A DNA stretch of 61,426 nt from Bacteriovoracaceae bacterium (lineage in GTDB: Bacteria; Bdellovibrionota; Bacteriovoracia; Bacteriovoracales; Bacteriovoracaceae): the NCBI GenBank assembly GCA_029865945.1, contig JARXAH010000076.1, positions 1 through 61,426 of the forward strand, read 5' to 3'. Position numbers and translations under genes: made by a program. The notes beneath the pieces are model-generated. The model was not told where the DNA came from, searched no databases, and saw only the letters and a program-made list of their open reading frames with translations. The first letter of the stretch is position 1; each line of letters opens with the position of its first letter. Below are positions 43,067 to 52,379 of this stretch, piece after piece.

Positions 43067-46000
43067 TTGAATTACTCCACTGTCCTTCTCACCTTTTCTC
43101 TTTTTCTTTCTTTTGCCTTAACCTTAAACTTTTCGATGACGACTCAGACCCACGCACAGACCCAATCCCAGCTTCCGCCCTACGTCAGCTATGATGACAA
43201 CTACCTTCTCCCTTTAGGCGAAGGAAAACCGGCCACTGATTTATTGGGAAGTGACGGAAAAATTTTAAATTCATGGGAATTGGAAGAACGTCGTCGCGTC
43301 CTTTGGCAGAGTAAATTAGATTTATCTGTCCTTGGGCCGGCAACCGATTATACCTATTATTCAAATACAAATCCCCCCTATCAGTGGAATGTACAGGATT
43401 ATGACGAATTAGATTTTTCCGGCGCAGCTGAAAGTCTAGGGCAAGGATTGAACAACGGTCTGTTCCGATTTAATTTACTAGCTCGTGATCATAAAACGCC
43501 CTACCTTGCGCTGCTCTCTGAAGTTAATTACAGCTATTTAATCAGGGCAGAGTTGCTTAGAAAAATTGGCTATAACATTCCAGCGATGAAACGATTTCGC
43601 GCGCTAAAAATTAATTTCTCATCAGTGGATGAAAAAAAACAAATCCTCAATCGAATGACTAGCATCCTTTCTGATAAGGATTTGTGGATTATAGACAACC
43701 CTAAAGATTTACCTTACATCCTCATTCAAGATATTGTGCTCACGCCCTATGAATCCCTAGAAAAATTTAACTTGGCCATCGATCCCTTTCTTTTCGATCG
43801 CACCAATGGAAAAAGAATTTTTAAAGCGCTCGTGGTTCCCTACAATTTAATTTTATCAGATAACCCAAGTATTAATTTGCTCCCATGGTCAGTAGGCGTA
43901 GTGTATTCTGGCAACTTGCGCTTAAACTCAGAGATTACTTCTAGTTTTGGTGCCAGTGTTGAAGACGCAAAATGGATATTAAAGAAAATTAGCCGCCTCA
44001 GTCGTGAAGATTGGAACGACATCGCGGCCGCTTCTGATTTACCGGGATGTCTTCAAGGACTACTCATTGAAAAGTACTTGTCCCTCCTAAAAACGTTCAA
44101 TCAACAGACCTATAATCAAGTTGACTCTCCCACTTATGTAGAAAAATTTCAGTGCCAAGACCATGTGGTCGATGGAAAAACGAATCTCGATAAATGGGAA
44201 GGTTATGCCTCACACTTTGCTTGGGGCGATCCAGAAAATCCACTCAACAGTAAAGAGATTAGATCTATCACCATCATGAAAATACTCGATTTTGCTTTTG
44301 CCAATACAACCAACTATATCAACTCACTCTCTTTTATGAGTGTTGATGTTGGTAAAAAAAACATTCAAAAAATTAATCAACTATTTGAAGAGTCTAAAAT
44401 TCAATCTAGAGAAAAAAATGAAATCACTAACATCCCTTTGTCCACTTGGTCTTTTTTAACGGGTGGAGTGCATCTTATTGCTTCAAGACAAGTGATTGTT
44501 GGATCTTACCAAGGCACGACAAATAATCTTATCTCAATGGCCGACAATATTGGGATTGCTGGGGACTTTGGAATTTTTCTTGGCGTGGCAGGACTCCTAC
44601 CTGATTTCAAAGCTGGTCAAAAACTCAATACGAGTGAAGTAAAATACAATGTCGTTCGCTCTCCCATTAATTCCGTTCAGGCAAGCACGGGTGTGTCACT
44701 CATCTACTCCCATATACGTCCCATTGATAAAGTGAGTGACGCTGTTAAGCAAATGCCTTTTAAAAATTTTCTAGTACCAAAAGAAAAAAAAGACATTGGA
44801 AAAGCGATTGCAAGGCTTCTTAAAGTTGATGGAGATGTCCCTGCGAGAGATCAATCTGATAACGAAAACGCCTTACTGACTGATTTTAAAGAGTCCATTC
44901 TTCCTGGGGAATCTTTTATTATTACCCGGAGGTTATTTGCCAAATTAGGAGCTAATTTAAATTTAGTTTTTAATCAATGGGTTGATTTAAGTATTGGATA
45001 TGAAGGTGAAGATAGTGTGATTGATAGAATTCACATTGTTCGAAAAGATGAAAATACCATTCAAATTTATAAAAATTATGCGAATCTGGTTATCCCTGAA
45101 AATTTAAATGCGGCACTCGGAGTTATCATTCCTTTAGCACGTTTCAGAAATCAAACGACAAATATCAATAGGGCCCGCACCGATTTTTATGAAGTTAATA
45201 TTGATCCCTATAAAAACCCCAATTGGAGGCAAGAGTTTACGGGATTAATGTCAGTTATCAAAAATGGGCGCTTAGCTAAACTAAAGTCAGTCGTTAAACC
45301 CATTCACTTCAATTTTGAAGCGAAAGAAAAAACGACGCAAGTTAGTGCTGCCATTTGGAGCTGGAATAAAGTTAAGCAAAGCATGAAGATTACCATCAAT
45401 TACCCAGAGGGGCGGGAAGAAAATTTTCACCGTGATTACCGATTTTTCATGGCGGGACATAATTTTCTTGAATACGCGGTCGATTTGGCCGATTCCTTAA
45501 TTTCCAAAATCACGAGAATCGGGATTGATTTAACAGATTATAGTTTTAATCCTGGAACTTCTCCGACTGGTAAAGCGGCCTCTCGAATTGCTGCCACCGA
45601 ACTTGATGACAAAGATATCATTCATTCGCTTTACACAAAAGTGACGAGGCTTCACAACGGCTTTCATATGAAGCGCAAGCAATTAGATCGTCTACTTAAA
45701 GACATTAGGCGACATTACCACTATCAATTTTACCTACCAGAGCAATTTAATAATACTAAAAGTATCAGTATTTATAATTCCCAAATTAATATTCATTTTA
45801 CTCCTGGTAGCTATGAATATTTTTTAAATCTCAATTTACAAGAAACAAAATGGGGACGCGCGATTTGCTACCAATTTAATAATTCTCCAGACCTCAACGA
45901 ATTAAATATCCCTAGAGCGATTGATGCCGAAAATCCCAAATGCACCGCTTGGAATAAAATTCAAAGGTGGCAAAAAAAATTAAAAGAAAATATTGCGGCG

Positions 46001-46345
46001 ACAGATTTTTATGATGTCACAAAATTCGCTTCACAACTTGCGTTATACCTAGAAAATCATCTCACCATTCAAGGCCTCATGATCCTCATGGGAGGAGATG
46101 AATTTATTTTTGTGGATGGAAAATTTACGGGATATCGCGATGGGGTAGAATTTAACCGAGATAAAAAACAAGAAATTGACGTTTATTCTAACACATTAGG
46201 GATTCGTCCCAATCGAACTTTTGGCCCTCTATCGGCCTTAACAAGAATTCCTGACAATCACTACGGCGCAGAAAACGTAGGACAAAATTTAAATGTCAGT
46301 GAAGGTGAACTATTTATGAATTGGGCGTTAAGGAGAGCATACTAA
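43067..46345 (+). CDS. Large secreted protein of 1092 aa, unknown
   Basis: The start codon is TTG at 43067, supported by AGGGGGA about six bases upstream and followed by a signal peptide ending near THAQT. The mature protein is largely beta and charged, with no transmembrane segments and no recognised domain. Notable stretches are YDDNYLLPLGEGKPATDLLG near the start, SWSFLTGGVHLIASRQVIVG in the middle and MGGDEFIFVDGKFTG near the end. The stop overlaps by one base the start of a subtilase gene (TAATG), so the two are translated together and may act together outside the cell. No function is proposed. Confidence 0.75.
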   Translation: MNYSTVLLTFSLFLSFALTLNFSMTTQTHAQTQSQLPPYVSYDDNYLLPLGEGKPATDLLGSDGKILNSWELEERRRVLWQSKLDLSVLGPATDYTYYSNTNPPYQWNVQDYDELDFSGAAESLGQGLNNGLFRFNLLARDHKTPYLALLSEVNYSYLIRAELLRKIGYNIPAMKRFRALKINFSSVDEKKQILNRMTSILSDKDLWIIDNPKDLPYILIQDIVLTPYESLEKFNLAIDPFLFDRTNGKRIFKALVVPYNLILSDNPSINLLPWSVGVVYSGNLRLNSEITSSFGASVEDAKWILKKISRLSREDWNDIAAASDLPGCLQGLLIEKYLSLLKTFNQQTYNQVDSPTYVEKFQCQDHVVDGKTNLDKWEGYASHFAWGDPENPLNSKEIRSITIMKILDFAFANTTNYINSLSFMSVDVGKKNIQKINQLFEESKIQSREKNEITNIPLSTWSFLTGGVHLIASRQVIVGSYQGTTNNLISMADNIGIAGDFGIFLGVAGLLPDFKAGQKLNTSEVKYNVVRSPINSVQASTGVSLIYSHIRPIDKVSDAVKQMPFKNFLVPKEKKDIGKAIARLLKVDGDVPARDQSDNENALLTDFKESILPGESFIITRRLFAKLGANLNLVFNQWVDLSIGYEGEDSVIDRIHIVRKDENTIQIYKNYANLVIPENLNAALGVIIPLARFRNQTTNINRARTDFYEVNIDPYKNPNWRQEFTGLMSVIKNGRLAKLKSVVKPIHFNFEAKEKTTQVSAAIWSWNKVKQSMKITINYPEGREENFHRDYRFFMAGHNFLEYAVDLADSLISKITRIGIDLTDYSFNPGTSPTGKAASRIAATELDDKDIIHSLYTKVTRLHNGFHMKRKQLDRLLKDIRRHYHYQFYLPEQFNNTKSISIYNSQINIHFTPGSYEYFLNLNLQETKWGRAICYQFNNSPDLNELNIPRAIDAENPKCTAWNKIQRWQKKLKENIAATDFYDVTKFASQLALYLENHLTIQGLMILMGGDEFIFVDGKFTGYRDGVEFNRDKKQEIDVYSNTLGIRPNRTFGPLSALTRIPDNHYGAENVGQNLNVSEGELFMNWALRRAY

Positions 46346-49300
46346 TGAAATTTTTTCCATGCGTTTCATTTTCGATACTTTTTTTTCTCTTCCCTCTTTC
46401 TTCCTCCTTTGCACAAAATGACCCGTATGCCTTTTTTCAGTGGTCACTTAAAAATGACGGTGTTGCCATTCCTCTTGTCACAGATGGTACTGCCCTTAAA
46501 GGCGAAGATTTGGGACTCGGTGAATACGCTCTTCATCCAGAAAAATTAAATTCTTTACTCAAGCGAGATGTTGTTGTTGCTATCTTAGATACAGGCCTAG
46601 ATTTTAATCATCCAGATATAAGAAATAATCTTGCCTTTAATTTGGCCGATTGTGAGGGGACGAGTCCTGAGAATTATACTCCAAGTGAAGTGGATAAAGA
46701 TAAAAATGGATATGTGGGAGATTGCTTTGGTTGGAATTTCGTTCCAGATGACCGAGCTCCTGGCAATCAATTTCCCCGGGATAACGATGGCCACGGAACC
46801 CACTTAGCAGGAATCATTTCGGCGGTTAAAGGAAATGGTTATGGAGTTTCATCGGTCTCAAATCACGTCAAAATTCTTCCCTTGCGTGTTTATGCCTACG
46901 TTAATGGGCTCTCTCCTGAGTTTATTTTAAAAAGATCTGGTGAGGGACTAAAAGATTTAAGGCTCTCTCGCGGTGATATTATTGCGACGGCGATCAACTA
47001 TGCCATATCTAGAAAAGTGGATGTGATCAATTTAAGTTTTGGTTACAACAACATGGTCGATGATCGAAAAGTTATCGTTGCCCTTGCCTCGGCGATGAAA
47101 CACGGAATTATGGTGGTAGCGGCCGCTGGTAATGATGGTGGTACTGCTTTTGTGAAGCCGTGTATTTATCCTGGGGTTGTTTGTGTGGGCGGTTTTAATC
47201 CTCAGGGAAATCTAGCGAGACTCAGTAATTATGGAGATTGGGTTGATCTCTATGCTCCCGGAGAAGACATTCTCTCTCTATGGCCTCGCGCAGAGGTGGC
47301 CTCCTTATTTCCAGTGGTGGGATTAAATCAAGATACAGGTACCAGTCAAGCTTCGGCCTATTTATCGTTGAGTGCCGCGATTCTCAAAAGTATTTATCCA
47401 GAAGAAAATTTATTAAAAACTAAAGCTAGATTGTTTGATTCGCAAAGAACCTTTCCTGCTGGAAATCCTCTTACCGCTAATCTTGTTTCTGGAAAAATGC
47501 ATTTAGAAACGGCGATCAATCATTTACCTAAAACTTTTTATCATCCAGAATTAAAAGTAGTCGATCACATCATTGTAAAGGGTGATTTAAGTTTTAGTGT
47601 CCCTATTCTTTTAAATTTTTATGCCAATCATGCGACTCAAATTCATTATCGTTGGGTAGCTGAAAATCCATCTGAAGTTTCTTTTTGCGACGAGGCAAAC
47701 CAAAATCTCTCTCTCACCTTGCCGACCGATCAATCCTCAGTTGATCTCAATTTTTGCGGAAAATTAAATTCATGGGATTCAAACCCATTGCAAAATTTTA
47801 AATTAGTCATGGAAAGTGAGATCGACGGCGTTTCAAAAACGAAAACGTACCATTTTCACGTGAACTTCTTTACGAGTAAAAATGTTTCCCAGAATCGAAG
47901 GACAGTGAAACCTCTCGTTTACCCTACGGTCAATGAGGAAGGACAATTTATCAGGGCACCTCAATTGGTTCCCGTTAGTTATTTGTCTGACAGCGTTCTT
48001 TCTGATTCGCAAATGGAATTCTCTACTCAAGCTTTCGTAAAAGTTCCTACCCCAGAAAATCCCAAAAATGGCCACTTCAAGTTAGAACTCATTCGGGAAC
48101 AAGAAAATAATTACCAAAAAATTCACGAATGGGATTTGTCTGATTTCAAACAGTTTTTTGGAATTTATAAAATTGACTGGAAAAAAAATAATCACCAAGA
48201 ATATATTATTTTTGGCATGGTTGTCACCGAAGTGGAAAAAAAATTTAAGGCCTTCGTTCGATTTCAAAGATTCAATGCCAAGTTTGAGCTCATTGATCAA
48301 TTTGAAATTCCGTCGGAAGATTTGCTTTATGATCGGTCTGAGGAGCGAACATTTTCACCTCTTTACTTCGCGAGAGGAGTAAGATTTTCCTTAATATCTA
48401 ACTCTAATCCTAGTGTTTCAAAATCAACCATTCCAACCCTCGTGGTTTCTTATATAATCGATCGCAATTCAAGAACACCTGATTTGCAAAGAGTTCGACC
48501 AGAGGGCGATCGGATTCGCGATAATTTTAATAGGCCGCATCTCTATTTTTTTACTTCTGATCCACTACACCCAAAACAAATACGGAGTCTAAATTCTGGA
48601 ACGTGGGAAAAAAGTTTACGTGAATGTTTAGGTCTTAAGAGTTATGAAACGATTGATAATTTTTTTAGAACGAGCAATAGTATTCAATTTGAAGCATTAT
48701 CCATTTACGTTCAGGTGCAAAAAAATTCCTCTAAGTCCCTTTATTATGTTTCGATTGATAAGCTCGGTGTAGATGCTGCTGACAGTACGCTCCGTTGTCA
48801 TCCCATTTCTAAACCGATGGAATTCAATAAATCTCAATTATCAACAACCCTTCTCTATCCAGAAAGTGCGACCACAAAAACAAGTATGGCCACCATTTTC
48901 TCAGAACAAGCTGGCCCATGGCTGCGAACAGTAAAATTAACGAATGAAAAAATTGAGGATTATCACACGCAAGAAGTGAGTTCTACCAATGGATTGGCCG
49001 AAGGATTAAATGACATCGCTCATTTTTATTTTCCTCATTCTCCAACGAAAGAACTTTATAGTTTTTGGATGGGACGAAGAGGCCTTTATTTGAGTAACCA
49101 ACTAGACCTCAGTACTACTGCCGATACTGCGCTTGAACTTCCCCTTTACATACCCTTAGGAGGAGGGGGGGCCAATCAATTTTTTCAGGTAGCATGGATG
49201 CAAGTCAAAGATCATGAGAAAGATAATGTTACAAAACTTAGTCCTGCGCTTACTTACAATAGTAATTTAATGACTGACCCAGGAATGCGCGTTTTCACTA

Positions 49301-49485
49301 TTGAAACGCTCGGCCAAGCACAACTAAAAATAAAATCCCCTTTAAGTTTTCAAAATGAGTGGGACGATGAATGCCGACTTTTATCCGTATCTACAGCTCG
49401 AAGTAATCAACCTTCCTCTCTGATTTACTACTGCGATCGCCAAGGTAAGTGGACGATCGAATCTGATATTCTCCAACTTCACTGA
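46345..49485 (+). CDS. Large secreted S8 (subtilisin-like) serine peptidase
   Basis: The 1046-residue protein has a signal peptide (SILFFLFPLSSSFAQ) and an N-terminal subtilase domain with a complete triad: Asp82 in AILDTGLDFNHPD, His150 in DGHGTHLAGI and Ser334 in TGTSQASAYL, plus AAAGNDGG. As in the subtilase at 8.4 kb there is little pro-domain. The C-terminal 650 residues form an uncharacterised region, probably beta-rich and for binding or anchoring. The ATG at 46345 after AAGGAGAGCATACTA is chosen over an upstream frame start. It is coupled to the 1092-residue protein gene. Confidence 0.92.
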   Translation: MKFFPCVSFSILFFLFPLSSSFAQNDPYAFFQWSLKNDGVAIPLVTDGTALKGEDLGLGEYALHPEKLNSLLKRDVVVAILDTGLDFNHPDIRNNLAFNLADCEGTSPENYTPSEVDKDKNGYVGDCFGWNFVPDDRAPGNQFPRDNDGHGTHLAGIISAVKGNGYGVSSVSNHVKILPLRVYAYVNGLSPEFILKRSGEGLKDLRLSRGDIIATAINYAISRKVDVINLSFGYNNMVDDRKVIVALASAMKHGIMVVAAAGNDGGTAFVKPCIYPGVVCVGGFNPQGNLARLSNYGDWVDLYAPGEDILSLWPRAEVASLFPVVGLNQDTGTSQASAYLSLSAAILKSIYPEENLLKTKARLFDSQRTFPAGNPLTANLVSGKMHLETAINHLPKTFYHPELKVVDHIIVKGDLSFSVPILLNFYANHATQIHYRWVAENPSEVSFCDEANQNLSLTLPTDQSSVDLNFCGKLNSWDSNPLQNFKLVMESEIDGVSKTKTYHFHVNFFTSKNVSQNRRTVKPLVYPTVNEEGQFIRAPQLVPVSYLSDSVLSDSQMEFSTQAFVKVPTPENPKNGHFKLELIREQENNYQKIHEWDLSDFKQFFGIYKIDWKKNNHQEYIIFGMVVTEVEKKFKAFVRFQRFNAKFELIDQFEIPSEDLLYDRSEERTFSPLYFARGVRFSLISNSNPSVSKSTIPTLVVSYIIDRNSRTPDLQRVRPEGDRIRDNFNRPHLYFFTSDPLHPKQIRSLNSGTWEKSLRECLGLKSYETIDNFFRTSNSIQFEALSIYVQVQKNSSKSLYYVSIDKLGVDAADSTLRCHPISKPMEFNKSQLSTTLLYPESATTKTSMATIFSEQAGPWLRTVKLTNEKIEDYHTQEVSSTNGLAEGLNDIAHFYFPHSPTKELYSFWMGRRGLYLSNQLDLSTTADTALELPLYIPLGGGGANQFFQVAWMQVKDHEKDNVTKLSPALTYNSNLMTDPGMRVFTIETLGQAQLKIKSPLSFQNEWDDECRLLSVSTARSNQPSSLIYYCDRQGKWTIESDILQLH

Positions 49486-49502
49486 AACTTTTTTTTATAA
49501 AT

Positions 49503-49553
49503 TGGTGCCACTGTGCGGCCATCGACTCCATCGATAGATCCGCAGTGGCACCA
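49503..49553. terminator. Strong hairpin after the subtilase operon
   Basis: TGGTGCCACTG...GCGG pairs with CCGCAGTGGCACCA, a stem of about 14 bp with a two-base bulge and an inner ATCGA/TCGAT hairpin. It begins 18 bp after the stop codon. There is no T run on the right, so it may be a non-canonical terminator or an RNA-stabilising structure. Confidence 0.5.
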
Positions 49554-49706
49554 CTCTTCTAACATTTGATTTCAATTTCAACACAATACCCGCCCAACAT
49601 TGTCAGGTGTACCTCCTACCTATTCTAATGGTCCGTATTGTTGGTTAAGAGTTTCAAAAGTGACTCGCCAGCGTTTCATTAACTACCACCAAATGGAGGA
49701 GATCTC
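49554..49706. other. Leader region of the G-Y-repeat lipoprotein gene
   Basis: No gene is visible. The right end carries a strong Shine-Dalgarno (GGAGGAG) seven bases before the ATG at 49707, consistent with high expression. Promoter boxes could not be placed with confidence. Confidence 0.45.
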
Positions 49707-50783
49707 ATGAAAAATGTTCTATTGTCTTTGGCACTAGCTGCCACACTAAGTGCTCTACCGAGCTGTAAGAAGTACACGCAAGAACAACTTGATTCTGCTG
49801 TGACTCAAGCGGCTAACGAAAATTACGATCTTGGATATCAAGATGGTAAGACAGATGGTTACGCTTTAGGTTTGCAAGATGGTTACAAAAAAGCGGTTGA
49901 TGATTTCGCTAATGGAAATCTCTCTGCTGTGTATAACCAAGGCTTCAATGCTGGTTATAGCACTGGTTATGCGGAAGGAGATGCGGTTGGTTATTCTGAT
50001 GGTTACAACAAAGGTAAAAGTGATGGCTACGCCATTGGCTATAATGCTGGTTACGACAAAGGTGCGAGCGATGGCTACAAATCAGGATTTAGCGCCGGAA
50101 CAATCGTAGGATATAACGATGGATACGATGATGGATATTTTGATGGCGATGCTGATGGCTATGCAGACGGCTATGCAGATGGAGAATTTGATGGCTACCA
50201 GCTTGGGTACGATGATGGGTATGAAGATGGATGGGTTGATTGTAAATTTGTCGATTGTTTAACAAGCGGCGGTGGTGGATTTTCTGCTGGGCAAGGAAAA
50301 ATTTCTGTGGCCGCAAAAATGGCCGGAGATGTTATCCAGTCTATGTTTAACTTTAAAGAGCTAAAGTCTCCTAAAGAAGTGATTGCAGAAGCAACTAGTA
50401 AAAACTCTGAACTTTCTCGTTTCTTAAATACAGCGGGAACAAGTATTATTTCTAAAAATATTATTCAAGAAAAATACTTAGTTTCTAGCCTTCAAAATCA
50501 ATTAGTGGATAACTACGGTTTGAAAGAAGAACGCGCTCTTCAAGTGGCGATTCTTGCTAACAAATTTATCCGCACTTCTGGTGAAAGATCATTCTCAGCA
50601 ACGGAAGCCTCTCTTCTCTCTAAAGAAGTGTTAGGGTCAGATGTGGCCACAATATCTTCTGCAGTAGAAGCTAGTGCGACTGGTAATAGTGATGCGCTTA
50701 ACGCAGTTGTAAAAAATGCAGCTGCTGTTAACCAAATCAGTGAAGCGCAAGCACAGAAAATTCTGTTCAAGCTCTTCATCTAG
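49707..50783 (+). CDS. Lipoprotein with dense G-Y-x-x-G / D-G-Y repeats
   Basis: The 358-residue protein has a signal peptide and lipobox ALPSCKK (Cys20). Residues about 40-177 are built of short repeats such as GYxDGYxxGYxxG (for example GYNDGYDDGYFDGDADGYAD), with Tyr/Phe and Gly every four residues and many Asp. The pattern resembles the G-x-x-x-G-Y repeats of Yae1-like and other repetitive acidic segments. It might form an extended or beta-helical spacer and could bind cations through Asp. A Gly linker (TSGGGGFSAG) leads to a helical C-terminal domain of 160 residues (AAKMAGDVIQSMFNF...). Strong expression signals and a clear terminator suggest an abundant surface protein. Function unknown. 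Confidence 0.8.
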   Translation: MKNVLLSLALAATLSALPSCKKYTQEQLDSAVTQAANENYDLGYQDGKTDGYALGLQDGYKKAVDDFANGNLSAVYNQGFNAGYSTGYAEGDAVGYSDGYNKGKSDGYAIGYNAGYDKGASDGYKSGFSAGTIVGYNDGYDDGYFDGDADGYADGYADGEFDGYQLGYDDGYEDGWVDCKFVDCLTSGGGGFSAGQGKISVAAKMAGDVIQSMFNFKELKSPKEVIAEATSKNSELSRFLNTAGTSIISKNIIQEKYLVSSLQNQLVDNYGLKEERALQVAILANKFIRTSGERSFSATEASLLSKEVLGSDVATISSAVEASATGNSDALNAVVKNAAAVNQISEAQAQKILFKLFI

Positions 50784-50794
50784 TTGGTGGTGGG

Positions 50795-50832
50795 TCGCTC
50801 GGGAGGGATTTATTTCTCTCGAGCGATTTTTT
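50795..50832 (+). terminator. Rho-independent terminator
   Basis: TCGCTCGGGAG pairs with CTCTCGAGCGA (one mismatch) across a short AT loop and is followed by TTTTTT. It begins 12 bp after the stop of the G-Y-repeat lipoprotein gene. Confidence 0.9.
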
Positions 50833-50873
50833 GTTAACATTGCCAAGCAAGTTTTGATTTGCCAAAATAAATC

Positions 50874-51407
50874 ATGACTTTTGCCTACCACGGAAAATAT
50901 ATTCAAATACAAGAAAAACTCATTGAAGGGCGGCTTTGGGAAAAGGCCTTCTTTCGTCCTGGAATCGTCATCTTCCCCATTACATCCCAAAAAAAAATTC
51001 TCCTGGTTAAAGAAAAGCGCCCCCACGAAACTCCAGAATTTCGTATCAAACCTGTAACGGGAATATTTGAACCAGACGTTAATGTGGCCGACAATGCCAT
51101 CCGCGAAATGGAAGAGGAAATTGGCAGGTCCACAAGTTCCCTCAACGTTCATCTTTTTTTAGAATTGAAATCCACGGGCACGGTGAATAATCAGCAATAC
51201 TTTGTTTATGCAACTAACTTAACTAATCACAAAATTCCCAACCCCGATGGGGAAGATAGTATTCAAGAAATTTTAGAAGTGAGCTTTGAAGAACTTGAAG
51301 ACATGACCTGGTCACAAAAAATTCCCTGGGGCCAGTCGACACTGGGGATTTTTAAATTGCTGAATCTTTATAACCAAAATAAAGAAATCTTTAACGATTC
51401 TTATTGA
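50874..51407 (+). CDS. Nudix hydrolase (ADP-ribose pyrophosphatase-like) with altered Nudix box
   Basis: The 177-residue protein has a Nudix box GIFEPDVNVADNAIREMEEE ending IG. The core REMEEEIG is intact, but the first conserved Glu (six residues after the first Gly) is Val. The fold around it (FPITSQKKILLVKEKRP, then NNQQYFVYATNL) fits ADP-ribose or nucleotide-sugar pyrophosphatases. The altered position may affect metal binding, but the key REUxEE glutamates remain. Its 3' end overlaps the convergent gene by 17 bp. Confidence 0.75.
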   Translation: MTFAYHGKYIQIQEKLIEGRLWEKAFFRPGIVIFPITSQKKILLVKEKRPHETPEFRIKPVTGIFEPDVNVADNAIREMEEEIGRSTSSLNVHLFLELKSTGTVNNQQYFVYATNLTNHKIPNPDGEDSIQEILEVSFEELEDMTWSQKIPWGQSTLGIFKLLNLYNQNKEIFNDSY

Positions 51408-52215
51408 GCAAATACTTCTGATAAAACGCAGGACTACAAAATTTCTCCAACGCATCCACGCCAATAATTTTGTCATAGTGCTTTCCTGAGACACTAAAGA
51501 AATACTCACTCACGGAAGAATCTTTTAAAAAGATAGTGTGACCTTTGTCGGCAAATTTTCTTAAGATAAAACTTGAATCAAGATAGATAAGGTCTCGGAT
51601 TAGTAAATTCTTTGTAATGTAGACAATGATGCAGCAATCACTAAGCTCGACTAATGATTTTTTAAGTTTCGCACCCTTTGGAGAGCTGCGATCATTCCAA
51701 TCGACCATCACTTCAATTCGCTTATTTTCGGGTGAAAAAAAGTCAAACCCACGCTGAGAACTTGAGCGAATTTGGCGCAAACCAAAAATCGCCTTGCTGT
51801 ACCACTCGGCCAACTGCACAGGAAGATTTTTGCCATTATTGATAATGTAGTGAGTCCTTAGAAGTTCAAAGGCCGCACTCACTTGTTTCACAGTTGATAA
51901 GACCAACTCGCGATCGGGAAAAATAAGAATTCCGGTTAAGTGAGCATTTTTGAGAGTGAGTTTTTTTCCAAATTGATTTTTATACCAACCAGCAAATCCT
52001 TCGCTATCAACATAGTCCACTGAACTATAAACGAGTCCTCGGGTTTGCAAGTCCTCGACGCTCTTGATGTCAGAATGTTTTTTGGTTATGTAACTTAAGG
52101 GAACGTATTGCTGGTCATTCTCACCCATGACAAAAGCGGTGTCGTTATCAAAAGAAGAACTACCATGGGACGCCGATGAAAACTCGCGAGCGAGCTCATA
52201 TATTAAATCTTTCAC
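51391..52215 (-). CDS. Uncharacterised cytoplasmic protein, 274 aa
   Basis: There is no signal peptide or membrane segment. The sequence is evenly composed and clearly coding. A central segment QRGFDFFSPENKRIEVMVDW resembles the GxD...IEVK strand pair of some PD-(D/E)xK nuclease-like folds, but the expected Lys is Met, so activity is doubtful. The C-terminal part (SDCCIIVYITKNLLIRDLIY) has a hydrophobic strand and a DSSFILRKFADKGHTIFL segment. No family is recognised. It overlaps the convergent Nudix gene by 17 bp at its 3' end. Confidence 0.6.
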   Translation of the reverse strand: MKDLIYELAREFSSASHGSSSFDNDTAFVMGENDQQYVPLSYITKKHSDIKSVEDLQTRGLVYSSVDYVDSEGFAGWYKNQFGKKLTLKNAHLTGILIFPDRELVLSTVKQVSAAFELLRTHYIINNGKNLPVQLAEWYSKAIFGLRQIRSSSQRGFDFFSPENKRIEVMVDWNDRSSPKGAKLKKSLVELSDCCIIVYITKNLLIRDLIYLDSSFILRKFADKGHTIFLKDSSVSEYFFSVSGKHYDKIIGVDALEKFCSPAFYQKYLLNKNR

Positions 52216-52379
52216 TTATGAACCGTTACTTTTTAAAAGCTATTCGTAAACTCCTAAGCTCTGCCTCGCCTGACTTAGTCGTGCGTCCTTGATCTTTGAA
52301 TTTTTCAAACAGCTTCTTAAAGAAATTTAAATTTTACTAATTTTTAATTAATTATAATTTAAACGTAACACAACAAAAA

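Noticed and set aside
49879-50316. Overlapping frames on both strands within the G-Y-repeat gene
   Set aside because: They arise from the biased repeat codons; one is an improbable His/Arg-rich sequence. The lipoprotein frame has the signal, ribosome binding site and terminator.
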